Notes: generated by a model not told the origin, from the letters alone. Positions 55,444 to 64,000 are shown, numbered from the stretch's first letter. The stretch is 64,000 nucleotides of DNA from an uncultured Sphingomonadales bacterium (GCA_937898525.1 CALCBC010000010.1:44970-108969), one strand, 5' to 3'. Translations and numbers: made by a program.

Positions 55444-56198
55444 GCCTGCGCCTCCAGCGCGAACTGGGCGAGCGCCGCGTCGGTGCGCGCGGTGACTTCG
55501 CCGATGATGATGAGCGCGGGGCTCCTGACCCCTTCGCGCTCGACGAGATCGGGCAGCGCCGCAAGCGGGCCGCGCAGCACGCGCATGTTCACGCGAGCGG
55601 CGTTCTCGACCACCGCCACCGGAACGTCGGGCGCCAGCCCGTCGGCCATCAGCTTCTCGGCGATCTGCGGGGCGGTCTTTACGCCCATGTAGATCACCAG
55701 CGTGCGCCCCTTGCCGGCGAGGCCGGCCCAGTCCTGTTCGGTGAGGCCCTTGCACTGCCCGGCGACGAAGCTGACTATGCTCGCGGCGTCACGGTGCGTC
55801 AGCGGGATCTGCGCCGCCGCGGCGGCTCCGAGAGCGGAGGTCACCCCGGGCACGATCTCGACCGGCACGCCCGCCGCGCGGCACGCCTCGGCCTCCTCGC
55901 CGCCGCGCCCGAACACCAACGGATCGCCGCCCTTCAGCCGCACGACGTCGCGGCCAGCGCGCGCCTCGCGCACGAGCAATGCGTTGATCTCGGACTGCGG
56001 AAGCGTGTGCCGCGCGCGGCTCTTGGCGACCGAGACCAGCTCGGCTTCGGGACGCACGAGCGCGAGCACCGCCGGATCGACCAGCCCGTCGTGCACGACC
56101 AGCTCCGCTTCGCCGAGCAGACGCGCCGCGCGCAGCGTCAGCAGGTCCGGATCGCCCGGGCCCGCTCCGACGAGGTAGACTGTGCCCACTTTGGCCAT
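55440..56198 (-). CDS. cobA: uroporphyrinogen-III C-methyltransferase
   Basis: SAM-dependent double methylation of uroporphyrinogen III to precorrin-2, feeding siroheme for CysI. 252 aa from ATG 56198; ATG 56210 is an alternative. Motifs are VYLVGAGPGDPDLLTLRAA, VVRLKGGDPLVFGRGGEEAEA, VPGVTSALGAAAAAQIPLTHR and VIYMGVKTAPQIAEKL. It lacks the N-terminal oxidase/chelatase of CysG, so the last siroheme steps must be elsewhere. First gene of the cys operon. Confidence 0.94.
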   Translation of the reverse strand: MAKVGTVYLVGAGPGDPDLLTLRAARLLGEAELVVHDGLVDPAVLALVRPEAELVSVAKSRARHTLPQSEINALLVREARAGRDVVRLKGGDPLVFGRGGEEAEACRAAGVPVEIVPGVTSALGAAAAAQIPLTHRDAASIVSFVAGQCKGLTEQDWAGLAGKGRTLVIYMGVKTAPQIAEKLMADGLAPDVPVAVVENAARVNMRVLRGPLAALPDLVEREGVRSPALIIIGEVTARTDAALAQFALEAQA

Positions 56199-56284
56199 GG
56201 CGCCGCACATGGCGAGAAGGCCCCGCCCTCGCCAGCGAGAATGCATTGGACGGGCGCTAGGCCAGCTTTATCGCGCCGAAACCG

Positions 56285-57643
56285 TCAGAAGGTGACCGTG
56301 AGCGCCGTCGCCAGATAGCGCGTGTCGGCGGGGTCCGGCGCGTTCGGTGCCGTCTTCAGGAAACGCCCCTTGGCGAGCAGCACCGCGTTGATCTCGGCGC
56401 GCAGCAGCCCGGGCACCAGCCAGTACCGCGCGCGGGCATCGACCTGGTGGCCGGCGAAACGGCCCGACGCGCCATTGGGATCGTGCACGCCGGTGGTGGA
56501 AAAGCTGTCGGTCGCCTCGGCGAGCCACATCGCCCGCCAGGCAACGAAGGCGTCCCAGCGCGAGCTCGGCGCCACTTCGGCGCGCAGGCCGAGAGCCTCG
56601 ATGTTGCCCCGCCCGATCGCATTGTAGATGCCGGCCGGGCCAAGGTCGCCGCGGCGCATGCCGAACAGGGTGTCGAATCGGCCGTACTTGCCGCCGGGTG
56701 CATCGCCGCTCGCACGGTCGTATTCAAGCGAGAGCCGCAGTTTCGCCGGGCGCGCCAGCGTATACCCGACGTCGGCATGGACGAACCACGCGCTGACCCC
56801 CTGCGAATCCGCGTCGGGGGCGGTGCCCGTGCGAACCTTGCCGGTCTGGTAAATGCCTTCGACCTCGAAATCGAACCTCCCCGGCTTCGGATCGCGAATC
56901 AGGCGGACGCTGAAGTTGTCGAGGTCGCGGTTGCGGGTCGGGTGATCCTCCCAGTCGCGTTCGAGCAGGCCGAAGTAGCCAACCTCGACGGCCGCTCCCG
57001 CGATCGTGTCGGACCGCGCGACGATCCCGCCCCACAACTGCAGGTCGAAGCTCTCACGGTCCCAGCGAGTATCGAAGTCGAGCACCGAGGGCAGGTCGTC
57101 GGGCAGCCGTACCTGCGGCAGCACGTAGATTGCCGTCGCCGTGATGCCGCCGCGCGTCGCAAGGTCGGCGCGCAGACCGGTGTAACCGTTGGTCGTGTTG
57201 CGGTAGTCGTCGGCCGCGACCAGCCGGCGCGAGCCGAGGTTGAGCGTGAACCGGCCGACCTGCAGGCCGAACTCGCTGCCTTCGCCGAAGGCGCCCTCGA
57301 TGTCTGCGGCGAGGTAGGCCTGGACCAGCTCGAAGGTGTTGACCTCGTTTGGGCCGATCGCGCTGCCCGGGCGGTCGAGCCAGGCGCGGCTGTCGTAGAG
57401 TTCGGCGCCCGCGTGGATGACGCCGGAATCGTATTCGGCGAACAGCGTCGTGCGCATCGCGAGCTGCTCGTCGTCCTCGCGCAGAGCCGCTCGCGGCTGG
57501 CCGTCGAGCGTCTCGTAGCGCACCCGCACGCTGCCCGAGAGCGTGAAGTCGTCGGGGTCGCCGATCGCGGACTGCAGGCTCGGCGTTTCCGCCAGCGCCG
57601 CCGAGGGACATGCCGCCAGCGCGGCAAGAGCCAACCACCTCAT
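56285..57643 (-). CDS. alginate-export-family outer-membrane porin
   Basis: 452 aa with GGAGG before ATG 57643. Signal peptide MRWLALAALAACPSAALAE. The mature protein is a beta-barrel of about 16-18 strands, with SVRVRYETLDGQPRAAL, VGRFTLNLGSRRLVAADDYR and GYTGLRADL matching the alginate_exp (AlgE-like) pattern. It ends in LATALTVTF, with a C-terminal Phe. The solute is unknown; such porins in sphingomonads need not transport alginate. Confidence 0.85.
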   Translation of the reverse strand: MRWLALAALAACPSAALAETPSLQSAIGDPDDFTLSGSVRVRYETLDGQPRAALREDDEQLAMRTTLFAEYDSGVIHAGAELYDSRAWLDRPGSAIGPNEVNTFELVQAYLAADIEGAFGEGSEFGLQVGRFTLNLGSRRLVAADDYRNTTNGYTGLRADLATRGGITATAIYVLPQVRLPDDLPSVLDFDTRWDRESFDLQLWGGIVARSDTIAGAAVEVGYFGLLERDWEDHPTRNRDLDNFSVRLIRDPKPGRFDFEVEGIYQTGKVRTGTAPDADSQGVSAWFVHADVGYTLARPAKLRLSLEYDRASGDAPGGKYGRFDTLFGMRRGDLGPAGIYNAIGRGNIEALGLRAEVAPSSRWDAFVAWRAMWLAEATDSFSTTGVHDPNGASGRFAGHQVDARARYWLVPGLLRAEINAVLLAKGRFLKTAPNAPDPADTRYLATALTVTF

Positions 57644-57737
57644 GGAACCTCCGCGAACCCCTGAACGGATGGAGGCGCTCCATGCGAATGGTGGCTGCCT
57701 GACGGCGCGATAAGGCGTGCGCCGGGCGGCGGGAAGC

Positions 57738-58778
57738 CTAGTTTTCCTGCTTCCCGGCGTAGCTGCGGTCGCCGATGGCCGCTATGAGTTCGCGTAGCGC
57801 CGCAGTCTCGCGCAGGTTGAGGTCGCGCTGCGGGAACGGCACCTGCACGTCATTGTCGCGGAACAGGCGCCAGAGCGTCTTGAGGTAGTCCGAGCGCACG
57901 TTGCCGATGCCTTCCTCGGGGTCGCTGATCCACAGCTGTGCCTCGAAATCGATCGCGTCCTGGCCGAACCCGTGGAGCCACGCCGTCGGCGCCGGTGCGG
58001 AGAGCACCCGGCGGGTCTGCTTGGCCGCTTCGAGCATGAGCCGCTCGACGACCTCGACGTCGCTGCCGTAGGCGATCCTGACCGGAACCTTGATGCGCAC
58101 CTCGCGTGAGCTGTACGACCAGTTCTCGACCTGGTTTATCATCAGGTTCTCGTTCGGTATCAGGTACTCCTTCTTGTCGCGCGTGGTGACGGAGACTGCG
58201 CGAAGGCCGATTTTCTTGACCTGGCCGACCGTGCTGGTGACCCCGTCGTTGATCGCGATCACGTCGCCCGGCTTGATGGAGCGGTCCATCAGCAGGATGA
58301 TCCCGGCAAGCAGGTTGCCGAAGGTCTTCTGCAGGCCGAAGCCGACAGCGAGGCCGAAGGCCCCCGAAAACACCGCAAGCGCGGTCAGGTCGATCCCGAG
58401 AATGTCGATCCCGACGAGGATCGCGAAGGTCCAGATGGCAATCGACAGCAGCTTCTCGCCAAGCACCCGCGCGCCGGCGTCGAGCGCTGTGAAGCGCTTG
58501 AACAGGCGGTGGGCGATCTTGCTGCCGATGCGGGCGAACAGGAACAGCCCGACCAACACCACCAGCACGACGAGCACGCTCCACGCGGAAATGCGCGTTG
58601 AGCCGAGCGTGAAGCCGAACGCGTCGAGCCAGGCGACGAACTGGCCGACCGCGTCGCTCTGCTGGGTCACCGCGTCCCGCAGCGCATCCGCGCCGCCGGC
58701 CTCGTGGGGTGTGGCGGGAGCAGTTGCCGCCGGGGTCGCGGCGGGCGGGGGCAGGACGCGATTGATGGCGGTGGTCAC
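57738..58778 (-). CDS. small-conductance mechanosensitive channel (MscS family)
   Basis: 346 aa from GTG 58778, overlapping the metC stop (GTGA); the longer open frame upstream is a shadow of metC. A Pro/Ala-rich start is followed by helices at about 64-85 (ISAWSVLVVLVVLVGLFLFA), 107-130 and the pore helix AVFSGAFGLAVGFGLQKTFG (about 136-155). The MscS beta domain has ILLMDRSIKPGDVI and IPNENLMINQVENWSY. Tension-gated relief of osmotic shock is the known family role. Confidence 0.93.
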   Translation of the reverse strand: MTTAINRVLPPPAATPAATAPATPHEAGGADALRDAVTQQSDAVGQFVAWLDAFGFTLGSTRISAWSVLVVLVVLVGLFLFARIGSKIAHRLFKRFTALDAGARVLGEKLLSIAIWTFAILVGIDILGIDLTALAVFSGAFGLAVGFGLQKTFGNLLAGIILLMDRSIKPGDVIAINDGVTSTVGQVKKIGLRAVSVTTRDKKEYLIPNENLMINQVENWSYSSREVRIKVPVRIAYGSDVEVVERLMLEAAKQTRRVLSAPAPTAWLHGFGQDAIDFEAQLWISDPEEGIGNVRSDYLKTLWRLFRDNDVQVPFPQRDLNLRETAALRELIAAIGDRSYAGKQEN

Positions 58779-59980
58779 GCCTGCGCCAGCGCGGCAAAGC
58801 CGCGCTCGAGGTCTCGCATCAGGTCCTCCGGGTCCTCGAGGCCGATCGACAGGCGAACCCCGAGCTTGTTCTGTGGATTCCAGTCCGCCGGCGGCCAGGC
58901 GGTGGCGGAGCGCACTCGTCCGGCATCGAAGGGGATCACCAGGCTTTCGTAACCGCCCCACGAGTAGCCGATGCCGAACAGCTCGAGCGCGTCGATGAAC
59001 CGCGCCCGGTCCGCGGGCGTGCCCCCCTTGAGGATGAAGCTGAACAGACCACAGCCGCCGGCAAAGTCGCGACGCCACAGGTCGTGTCCGGGCGCGCCTT
59101 CGAGCATCGGGCAGAGCACGTGCGCCACTTCGGGGCGCCCGCGCAGCCACTCGGCGATCGTGAGCGCGCTGGCGGTCTCGCGCTCCAGCCTGACGCCCAT
59201 CGTCCTGAGGCCGCGCAGCACGAGCGCAGCGTCGTCCGGCGAGACGACCTGCCCGAGCGACTGCGCGCGGGTCCTCAGCTTCGCGTAGAGGTCGCCGGTT
59301 GCGGTGGCCGATCCCATCATCACGTCCGAATGACCGCCGACGTGCTTGGTCAGCGACATGATCGACACGTCGCAGCCGCGCTCGAGCGCCGGGAAGCCGA
59401 GCGGGCTCGCCCAGGTGTTGTCGATCAGGCTGACCGCGCCCTTGTCGCGCGCGATTGCCGTAAGCGCGGGGATGTCGCAGACTTCCATTGTCAGGCTGCC
59501 CGGGCTTTCGAACAGCACCGCCTTGGTGGTCGCGTCGAACTGCCCGGCAAAGCCCTCCACGTCGAGCGGGTCGAAGAACCGGGTCGTGATCCCCAGCGGC
59601 GCGAGCAGGGTGCGGGCCATGACCCGGCTCGGCTCGTAGGCGTTGTCGGTCACCAGCAGGGTGTCGCCGCCTTCGAGGACCGCCAGCAGCGCGCCGGCGA
59701 TCGCCGCGACGCCGCTCGGATAGAGCACCGTGCCGGCAGCGCCCGGCTCGAGCTCGGTCAGCGCCTCGGCCAGCGCCCATTGCGTGGGCGAGCCGCGACG
59801 GCCGTAATAGAAATGTCCGTCTTCGTTCGGCCGCCCGCGGGCGAGGTCGGCGCTGTCGGCGTAGAGGTGCGTGCTGCCGCGCCAGACCGGCGGATTGACG
59901 ACCGCGCCGGTCCATTCCTTGCGTCGCCCGGCTTCAACCAGCCGGGTCGCGGGCGCGAGTGGCTTGCGACGCTTGCTCAA
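58775..59980 (-). CDS. metC: cystathionine beta-lyase (Cys/Met metabolism PLP enzyme)
   Basis: Splits cystathionine to homocysteine, pyruvate and ammonia. 401 aa from TTG 59980, which overlaps the sseA stop (TTGA). This start gives the typical SKRRKPLAPATRLVEAGR opening; an ATG 15 codons upstream would intrude into sseA. PLP lysine is in SIMSLTKHVGGHSD (Lys212), and LYPSGVAAIAGALLAVLEG and DNTWASPLGFPALERG are also typical. Some family members act on other sulfur amino acids; the C-terminal WGGYESLVIP favours the beta-lyase group. Confidence 0.92.
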   Translation of the reverse strand: MSKRRKPLAPATRLVEAGRRKEWTGAVVNPPVWRGSTHLYADSADLARGRPNEDGHFYYGRRGSPTQWALAEALTELEPGAAGTVLYPSGVAAIAGALLAVLEGGDTLLVTDNAYEPSRVMARTLLAPLGITTRFFDPLDVEGFAGQFDATTKAVLFESPGSLTMEVCDIPALTAIARDKGAVSLIDNTWASPLGFPALERGCDVSIMSLTKHVGGHSDVMMGSATATGDLYAKLRTRAQSLGQVVSPDDAALVLRGLRTMGVRLERETASALTIAEWLRGRPEVAHVLCPMLEGAPGHDLWRRDFAGGCGLFSFILKGGTPADRARFIDALELFGIGYSWGGYESLVIPFDAGRVRSATAWPPADWNPQNKLGVRLSIGLEDPEDLMRDLERGFAALAQA

Positions 59981-60822
59981 TCTGCCGGACCCGTGGCCTT
60001 GGGCGTGTCGGGGTCGGCGCCCCATTCGCTCCAGCTGCCGTCGTAGAGCGCGACGTCATCCTTGCCGAGCAGGTGCATCGCGAACAGCAGCACTGCCGCG
60101 GTGACCCCGCTGCCGCAAGTCGTCACGACCGGCCTGGCGAGGTCGATGCCGGCCTCGGCGAATGCTGCGCGCAAGCCCGCCTCGTCGCGGAAGGTGCCGT
60201 CGGGCTTGAGCATCCGCCCAAAGGGGAGGTTGCGCGATCCCGGAATGTGCCCGCTCGGCATGCCCGGGCGGATCTCCGGTTCGGCGCCGGTGAAGCGCCC
60301 GGCGCCGCGCGCGTCGACCACCTGTTCGGCATCGCGCGCGATGTTCGCGAGGATCTCGTCCTTGGTGCGCACTGCGCCGGGGCCGCGCCGCGGATGGACC
60401 GATCCGGGCGGGGCGGACGCGGGTCCTGCCTCGAGCGGGCGGCCTTCGGTGCGCCATTTGCCGAGCCCGCCGTCGAGGATCGCGACCTGCTCCATCCCAT
60501 GCATGCGAAAGATGAACCACGCGCGCGCAGAGGTCTTCACCCCGCTGTCATCGTAGATCACCACCTGGTCGCCGTCATTGACGCCGATCTCGGCCATGCG
60601 TGCCGCGAACTGTTCGGCGGTGGGCAGGGCGGCCGGCACCGGGCTGCCGAAGTCCTTCAGCGTGTCGAGATCGAGAAAGCGCGCCCCGGGAATGTGAGCG
60701 GCTTCGAACTCGGCGCGCGCGTCGCGGCCAGCGTCCGGCAGGTGGGCGGAAGCGTCGACGACCACCAGCCCCGGCTCACCGAGCCGGTCGGCGAGCCAGG
60801 CGGTGGAAACGAGGTCGTCCAT
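59977..60822 (-). CDS. sseA: 3-mercaptopyruvate sulfurtransferase
   Basis: Two-rhodanese-domain enzyme moving sulfur from 3-mercaptopyruvate to a thiol or cyanide. 281 aa. N-terminal inactive domain with VVDASAHLPDAGRDARAEF and HIPGARFLDLD; catalytic Cys236 in TTCGSGVTA, whose CGSGVT loop distinguishes it from thiosulfate sulfurtransferase (CRxGxT). Head of the coupled sseA-metC-mscS set. Confidence 0.94.
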   Translation of the reverse strand: MDDLVSTAWLADRLGEPGLVVVDASAHLPDAGRDARAEFEAAHIPGARFLDLDTLKDFGSPVPAALPTAEQFAARMAEIGVNDGDQVVIYDDSGVKTSARAWFIFRMHGMEQVAILDGGLGKWRTEGRPLEAGPASAPPGSVHPRRGPGAVRTKDEILANIARDAEQVVDARGAGRFTGAEPEIRPGMPSGHIPGSRNLPFGRMLKPDGTFRDEAGLRAAFAEAGIDLARPVVTTCGSGVTAAVLLFAMHLLGKDDVALYDGSWSEWGADPDTPKATGPAD

Positions 60823-60879
60823 GAACGCGGAGGTAGCGGGTGACGGCGTCGCGGTAAACCGGGGTCTGGCTCGAGGCGG

Positions 60880-61980
60880 TCAGGCAAATGCGCGTTGCGC
60901 GAGCTGGGGGTAGATGCGCGGGCCGAGATCGAGCCGGAAGGGTTGCAGCCCGCTCCCCTGCCCGGGCTGCCCGACGACGTAAGTCCGAACCACCGGTTCC
61001 GCGCCGTCGCCTTCGACGCGGAACCGCGCGAGCGGCAGCAGCAACGCCGCGTTCCCCTGCCGGATCGGCAGGACCTGCACCAGCGGCAGGCGGAATTCGC
61101 CGGCAATGACCCGGCTTTCGCCGGGCTCGAGCCGCTCGATGCGCTGCACGGTCGACGGGTCGGGGCGAGGGCCCGAGAGTTGCTCTTCACGGCTCAGCGA
61201 GGCGTGCGCGGAAATCATGTCGGCGGCGATCCTGAGCCCGGTCACGGCCGTCGGCCCGCGGTTGGCGACCTCGAGCCTGTAGGCAAGCGTGGCGTTGAGC
61301 AGCGTCAGGCTCAGGCGCAGCGGCTCGAGTGAGACGTGCAGCGGTCCAACGCCGAGGGTGGGCTGCGGCAGGGGCCTCGGCGTCTCCGGCGAAACCCGCG
61401 GCCGCTCGACCCTCGCCGGAGCCTCGCGGCGGCCGGGCCGGGCACGACGCCGCAATTGCCAGGCGATCAGGCCTAACGCCACAAGCAGGCCCGCTGCGGT
61501 AACCCCTACGAGCCACCAGTCCGGCCCCGTGTCCTGCGAAGCGTCGCGACGTTCGACCTCGGTAGCGAGCGTCGGAGGCGGCTCGGGCGTCGCCAGCGGC
61601 GCGGCCGGGCCTTCCGGAGCGGGTCCGTCTTCCAATGCTTCCAAAAGCGGCGTGGCGGCGGAAGACGCGGGGGCGGAAGTCGCCGAAGGGTCGGACGCAC
61701 GGCTCCGCGCCGGGCCGGCTGCAGGGGCGGGCTGCAACCCTTCGGGCACCTCGACCGGAGCTTCCGCGGTCGGCGACGGTGCGGGTGTCGTCCGGGGGCT
61801 CGGCGTGGGGGTCGGTGTCGTTCCGAGCCGCCGGGAAGCAGGAACGTCGGGCGCGACGGGCCCTTGAACGTCAGGCGGCGGGGTCGGCTCGTCGGCCGGC
61901 AGGCGGAAGTCGCTCACCTGACCGGCTGCCGGGGCGCTCGCCAGCAGGGCCATGGGCAGGGCAAGTCTGGTCCAGGACAT
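60880..61980 (-). CDS. membrane protein of unknown function with Pro/Thr-rich periplasmic part
   Basis: 366 aa. A signal-like start MSWTRLALPMALLASAPAAG is followed by about 130 low-complexity Pro/Thr/Ala residues, one membrane segment (about 155-175, WWLVGVTAAGLLVALGLIAWQL) and an arginine-rich stop-transfer. The C-terminal 160 residues (LHVSLEPLRLSLTLLNATLA, YRLEVANRGPTAVTGLRI) look like a beta-sandwich, placed in the cytosol if the N-terminus is exported. No family is recognised. It diverges from queF. Confidence 0.75.
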   Translation of the reverse strand: MSWTRLALPMALLASAPAAGQVSDFRLPADEPTPPPDVQGPVAPDVPASRRLGTTPTPTPSPRTTPAPSPTAEAPVEVPEGLQPAPAAGPARSRASDPSATSAPASSAATPLLEALEDGPAPEGPAAPLATPEPPPTLATEVERRDASQDTGPDWWLVGVTAAGLLVALGLIAWQLRRRARPGRREAPARVERPRVSPETPRPLPQPTLGVGPLHVSLEPLRLSLTLLNATLAYRLEVANRGPTAVTGLRIAADMISAHASLSREEQLSGPRPDPSTVQRIERLEPGESRVIAGEFRLPLVQVLPIRQGNAALLLPLARFRVEGDGAEPVVRTYVVGQPGQGSGLQPFRLDLGPRIYPQLAQRAFA

Positions 61981-62086
61981 CGTCGTTCCGGCCGCCTCGG
62001 CAAGGCGCGCTGAATAGCCGGTTAACCTTTGCTACCGGCTGCGCCATCTTGTGCCGGGCGCGCCGTCGCGGCAAGAGCCGTTGCCG
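61981..62086. promoter_or_regulatory. divergent promoter region with GGTTAACCTT
   Basis: 106 nt between the divergent unknown membrane-protein gene and queF. GGTTAACC (62020-62027), extended to TTAACCTT (62022-62029), repeats the motif upstream of the YbjN gene and is one base from the CtrA half-site TTAACCAT. A flanking CCGGT/ACCGG pair surrounds it. Confidence 0.3.
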
Positions 62087-62545
62087 ATGAGCGACATTCC
62101 CGCCCCGCGACACCTCGGCCGCCAGAGCGCGCTGCCCGCCTCGCCCGAGGAGGCGGAACTCGACTACGTACCCAACCCGCGGCCGGGCACGCTCTACCTG
62201 GTTCGTTTCGCCGCGCCCGAGTTCACCTCGCTGTGCCCGGTCACCGGTCAGCCCGACTTTGCCCACCTGGTTATCGACTACGCGCCGGCCGAAGCGATCG
62301 TCGAGTCCAAGAGTCTCAAGCTGTTCCTCGCCTCGTTCCGCAATCACTGCGGTTTCCACGAGGACGTGACCGTCGGCATCGGCCAGCGCCTCGTCGACGA
62401 GATGCGTCCGCGCTGGCTGCGCATCGGTGGGTACTGGTATCCGCGCGGGGGCATTCCGATCGACGTGTTCTGGCAGAGCGGGACGCCGCCCGAGGGATTG
62501 TGGCTGCCCGAACAGGGCGTTGCGCCCTATCGCGGGCGCGGGTAG
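62087..62545 (+). CDS. queF: NADPH-dependent 7-cyano-7-deazaguanine reductase
   Basis: Reduces preQ0 to preQ1 in queuosine tRNA modification. 152 aa from ATG 62087, the short unimodular form. Catalytic Cys50 and Asp57 lie in [17 protein letters not shown]; the substrate motif is [15 protein letters not shown] (73-87), followed by GFHEDVT. Other que genes are not present here. Confidence 0.96.
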   Translation: MSDIPAPRHLGRQSALPASPEEAELDYVPNPRPGTLYLVRFAAPEFTSLCPVTGQPDFAHLVIDYAPAEAIVESKSLKLFLASFRNHCGFHEDVTVGIGQRLVDEMRPRWLRIGGYWYPRGGIPIDVFWQSGTPPEGLWLPEQGVAPYRGRG

Positions 62546-62608
62546 GGGCGGCCAGCGCCAGCGGTATGCTGGTCGTTCTCGGTCGTGATCGGGCAGCAAG
62601 GAGTACGA

Positions 62609-63910
62609 ATGCGAATTGTCATGATCGGGACGGGCTATGTGGGTCTCGTCTCTGGCGCCTGTCTTTCCGACTTCGGCCACGACGTGTGCTGCGTCGACAA
62701 GGATGAGAGCAAGGTCGAGGCTCTCCGTGAAGGCCGTATCCCGATCTTCGAGCCGGGTCTCGACGAGCTGGTAGCGCGCAACGTCGCCGCGGGCAGGCTG
62801 ACTTTCACGCTCGACCTGGCCGAAGCGCTGCCCGAGGCGGACGCGGTGTTCATTGCCGTTGGCACACCGTCGCGCCGCGGTGACGGCCATGCCGACCTGT
62901 CCTACGTATACGCCGCAGCGAAGGAAATGGCCGCGCATCTCAAGCCCGGCGCCGTCGTCGTCACCAAGTCGACGGTGCCGGTCGGGACCGGCGACGAGGT
63001 CGAGCGGATCATCCGTGCGGCTCGCCCGGATCTTGAGGTTTCGATCGCCTCCAACCCCGAGTTCCTGCGCGAAGGCGCCGCGATCGACGACTTCAAGCAT
63101 CCCGATCGCGTGGTCGTCGGCGTCGAGGACGAGCGCGGCAGGGCCGTGCTGCAGGAAGTGTACCGCCCGCTGCTTGGCACCGAGACGCCGTTCCTGGTCA
63201 TGAAGCGGCGCGCGGCCGAGCTGACCAAGTACGCGGCGAACGCGTTCCTCGCGACCAAGATCGGCTTCATCAACGAAATCGCCGACCTGTGCGAGAAGGT
63301 CGGCGCTGACGTGCTCGACGTCTCCCGCGGCATCGGGCTCGATTCGCGCATCGGGCCTCGGTTTCTCCAGCCGGGTCCGGGCTACGGCGGGTCCTGCTTT
63401 CCCAAGGACACGCTCGCGCTACTCAAGACCGGGCAGGATTTCGAAGCCCCGCTGCGCATCGTCGAATCTGTTGTTACCTCGAACGACAACCGCAAGCGCG
63501 CGATGGGGCGCAAGGTCGTCCACGCGCTTGGCGGTGACGGGCACGGCAAGACGGTCGCGCTCCTCGGGCTCACGTTCAAGGCCAATACTGACGACATGCG
63601 CGATTCGCCGGCGCTGGCCATCGTCCGCGCGTTGCAGGATGCCGGGGCGCAAGTCCGCGCCTACGATCCGGAGGGCATGGATCAGGCGAAACAACTGCTC
63701 GACGACGTGACCTACTGCAACGATCCCTACGAGGCGCTGACTGACGCCGACGCAGCGGTGATAGTCACCGAATGGGACGCGTTCCGTGCACTTGATTTCG
63801 AGCGCGCCCGGAGCCTGCTGCGCGACAGCGTGCTGATCGACCTGCGCAATCTCTATGATCGCAGCGAGATCGAGCGGCACGGCTTCCGCTACTGGGCTGT
63901 TGGACGCTAG
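62609..63910 (+). CDS. UDP-glucose 6-dehydrogenase
   Basis: NAD-dependent double oxidation of UDP-glucose to UDP-glucuronate for exopolysaccharide or glycan synthesis. 433 aa from ATG 62609, with AAGGAG 6 nt before it. Nucleotide loop MIGTGYVGLVSGACL (GxGYVG at 7-12), STVPVGTGDEVE, NPEFLREGAAIDDF, and catalytic Cys263 in GYGGSCFPKD, plus GLTFKANTDDMRDSPAL. Gene symbols vary (ugd, tuaD, rkpK), so none is given. No glycan genes are adjacent in view. Confidence 0.95.
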   Translation: MRIVMIGTGYVGLVSGACLSDFGHDVCCVDKDESKVEALREGRIPIFEPGLDELVARNVAAGRLTFTLDLAEALPEADAVFIAVGTPSRRGDGHADLSYVYAAAKEMAAHLKPGAVVVTKSTVPVGTGDEVERIIRAARPDLEVSIASNPEFLREGAAIDDFKHPDRVVVGVEDERGRAVLQEVYRPLLGTETPFLVMKRRAAELTKYAANAFLATKIGFINEIADLCEKVGADVLDVSRGIGLDSRIGPRFLQPGPGYGGSCFPKDTLALLKTGQDFEAPLRIVESVVTSNDNRKRAMGRKVVHALGGDGHGKTVALLGLTFKANTDDMRDSPALAIVRALQDAGAQVRAYDPEGMDQAKQLLDDVTYCNDPYEALTDADAAVIVTEWDAFRALDFERARSLLRDSVLIDLRNLYDRSEIERHGFRYWAVGR

Positions 63911-63946
63911 TTGCGGGGTGCAGCACGGGGATCCTGAGGGCGATAC

Positions 63947-64000
63947 ATGAACACGCAGGTCTGCATCGTCGGCGCCGGCCCGGCCGGCTTGCTGCTCGGC
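63947..64000 (+). CDS. start of an FAD-dependent monooxygenase, probably 4-hydroxybenzoate 3-monooxygenase
   Basis: Only 18 codons are in the window: an N-terminal beta strand and dinucleotide loop, MNTQVCIVGAGPAGLLLG, with the GxGPAGL FAD signature. The exact wording is very close to PobA (4-hydroxybenzoate to protocatechuate), but 18 residues cannot exclude other class A flavoprotein hydroxylases. GAGGGCG stands 6 nt before the ATG. Confidence 0.55.
   Translation, partial: MNTQVCIVGAGPAGLLLG

Overview
The window is ordinary, gene-dense chromosome from a high-GC alphaproteobacterium, most likely Sphingomonadales (Erythrobacteraceae- or Sphingomonas-like). This rests on gene order and protein style: a full division and cell-wall (dcw) cluster; a Bpt-TamA-TamB block; glnB-glnA beside argC; a cobA-DUF2849-cysI-DUF934-cysH sulfate-assimilation operon; and intergenic palindromes built on a CTGAGCTTGTCGAAGG core. 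No rRNA, insertion sequence, prophage, CRISPR array or defence island is visible.

Layout. 1-9.6 kb: the end of a beta-hydroxyacid dehydrogenase gene (minus) diverges from threonine ammonia-lyase, followed by bpt, tamA and tamB. 9.6-14.5 kb, minus strand: leucyl aminopeptidase, an SH3 protein, argC, glnB and glnA, ending in a clear terminator. 14.6-19.1 kb: two secreted DUF3298-like proteins bracket map, ccmAB (minus) and phhB. 19.1-24.4 kb: an S9 peptidase and an AlkA-type glycosylase (minus), then ferredoxin, cysK and two unknown envelope proteins.

24.5-43.6 kb, plus strand: mraZ-rsmH-ftsL-ftsI-murE-murF-mraY-murD-ftsW-murG-murC-murB-ddl-ftsQ-ftsA-ftsZ. Most junctions overlap by 1-7 nt, so the genes look co-transcribed and translationally coupled. 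They make lipid II from UDP-MurNAc precursors and build the divisome. Upstream of mraZ are four GGGA boxes at an exact 10-bp period, which look like the MraZ autoregulatory operator. murG carries a C-terminal extension created by an in-frame intergenic palindrome.

43.7-52.2 kb: a TPR/SPOR protein, a YbjN-like protein, proC, a Bax inhibitor-1 family membrane protein with a strong terminator, a polyproline lipoprotein, tRNA-Ala(CGC), obgE, proB and an NAD-dependent epimerase-like gene. 52.3-62 kb, minus strand: the cys operon, an alginate-export-type porin, the coupled sseA-metC-mscS set and an unknown membrane protein. 62-64 kb: queF, a UDP-glucose dehydrogenase and the first 18 codons of a pobA-like flavoprotein.

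No clearly new biological system was found. The best leads are the mraZ operator array, the palindrome domesticated inside murG, two related palindromes flanking obgE, and several conserved-looking genes of unknown function next to core operons.
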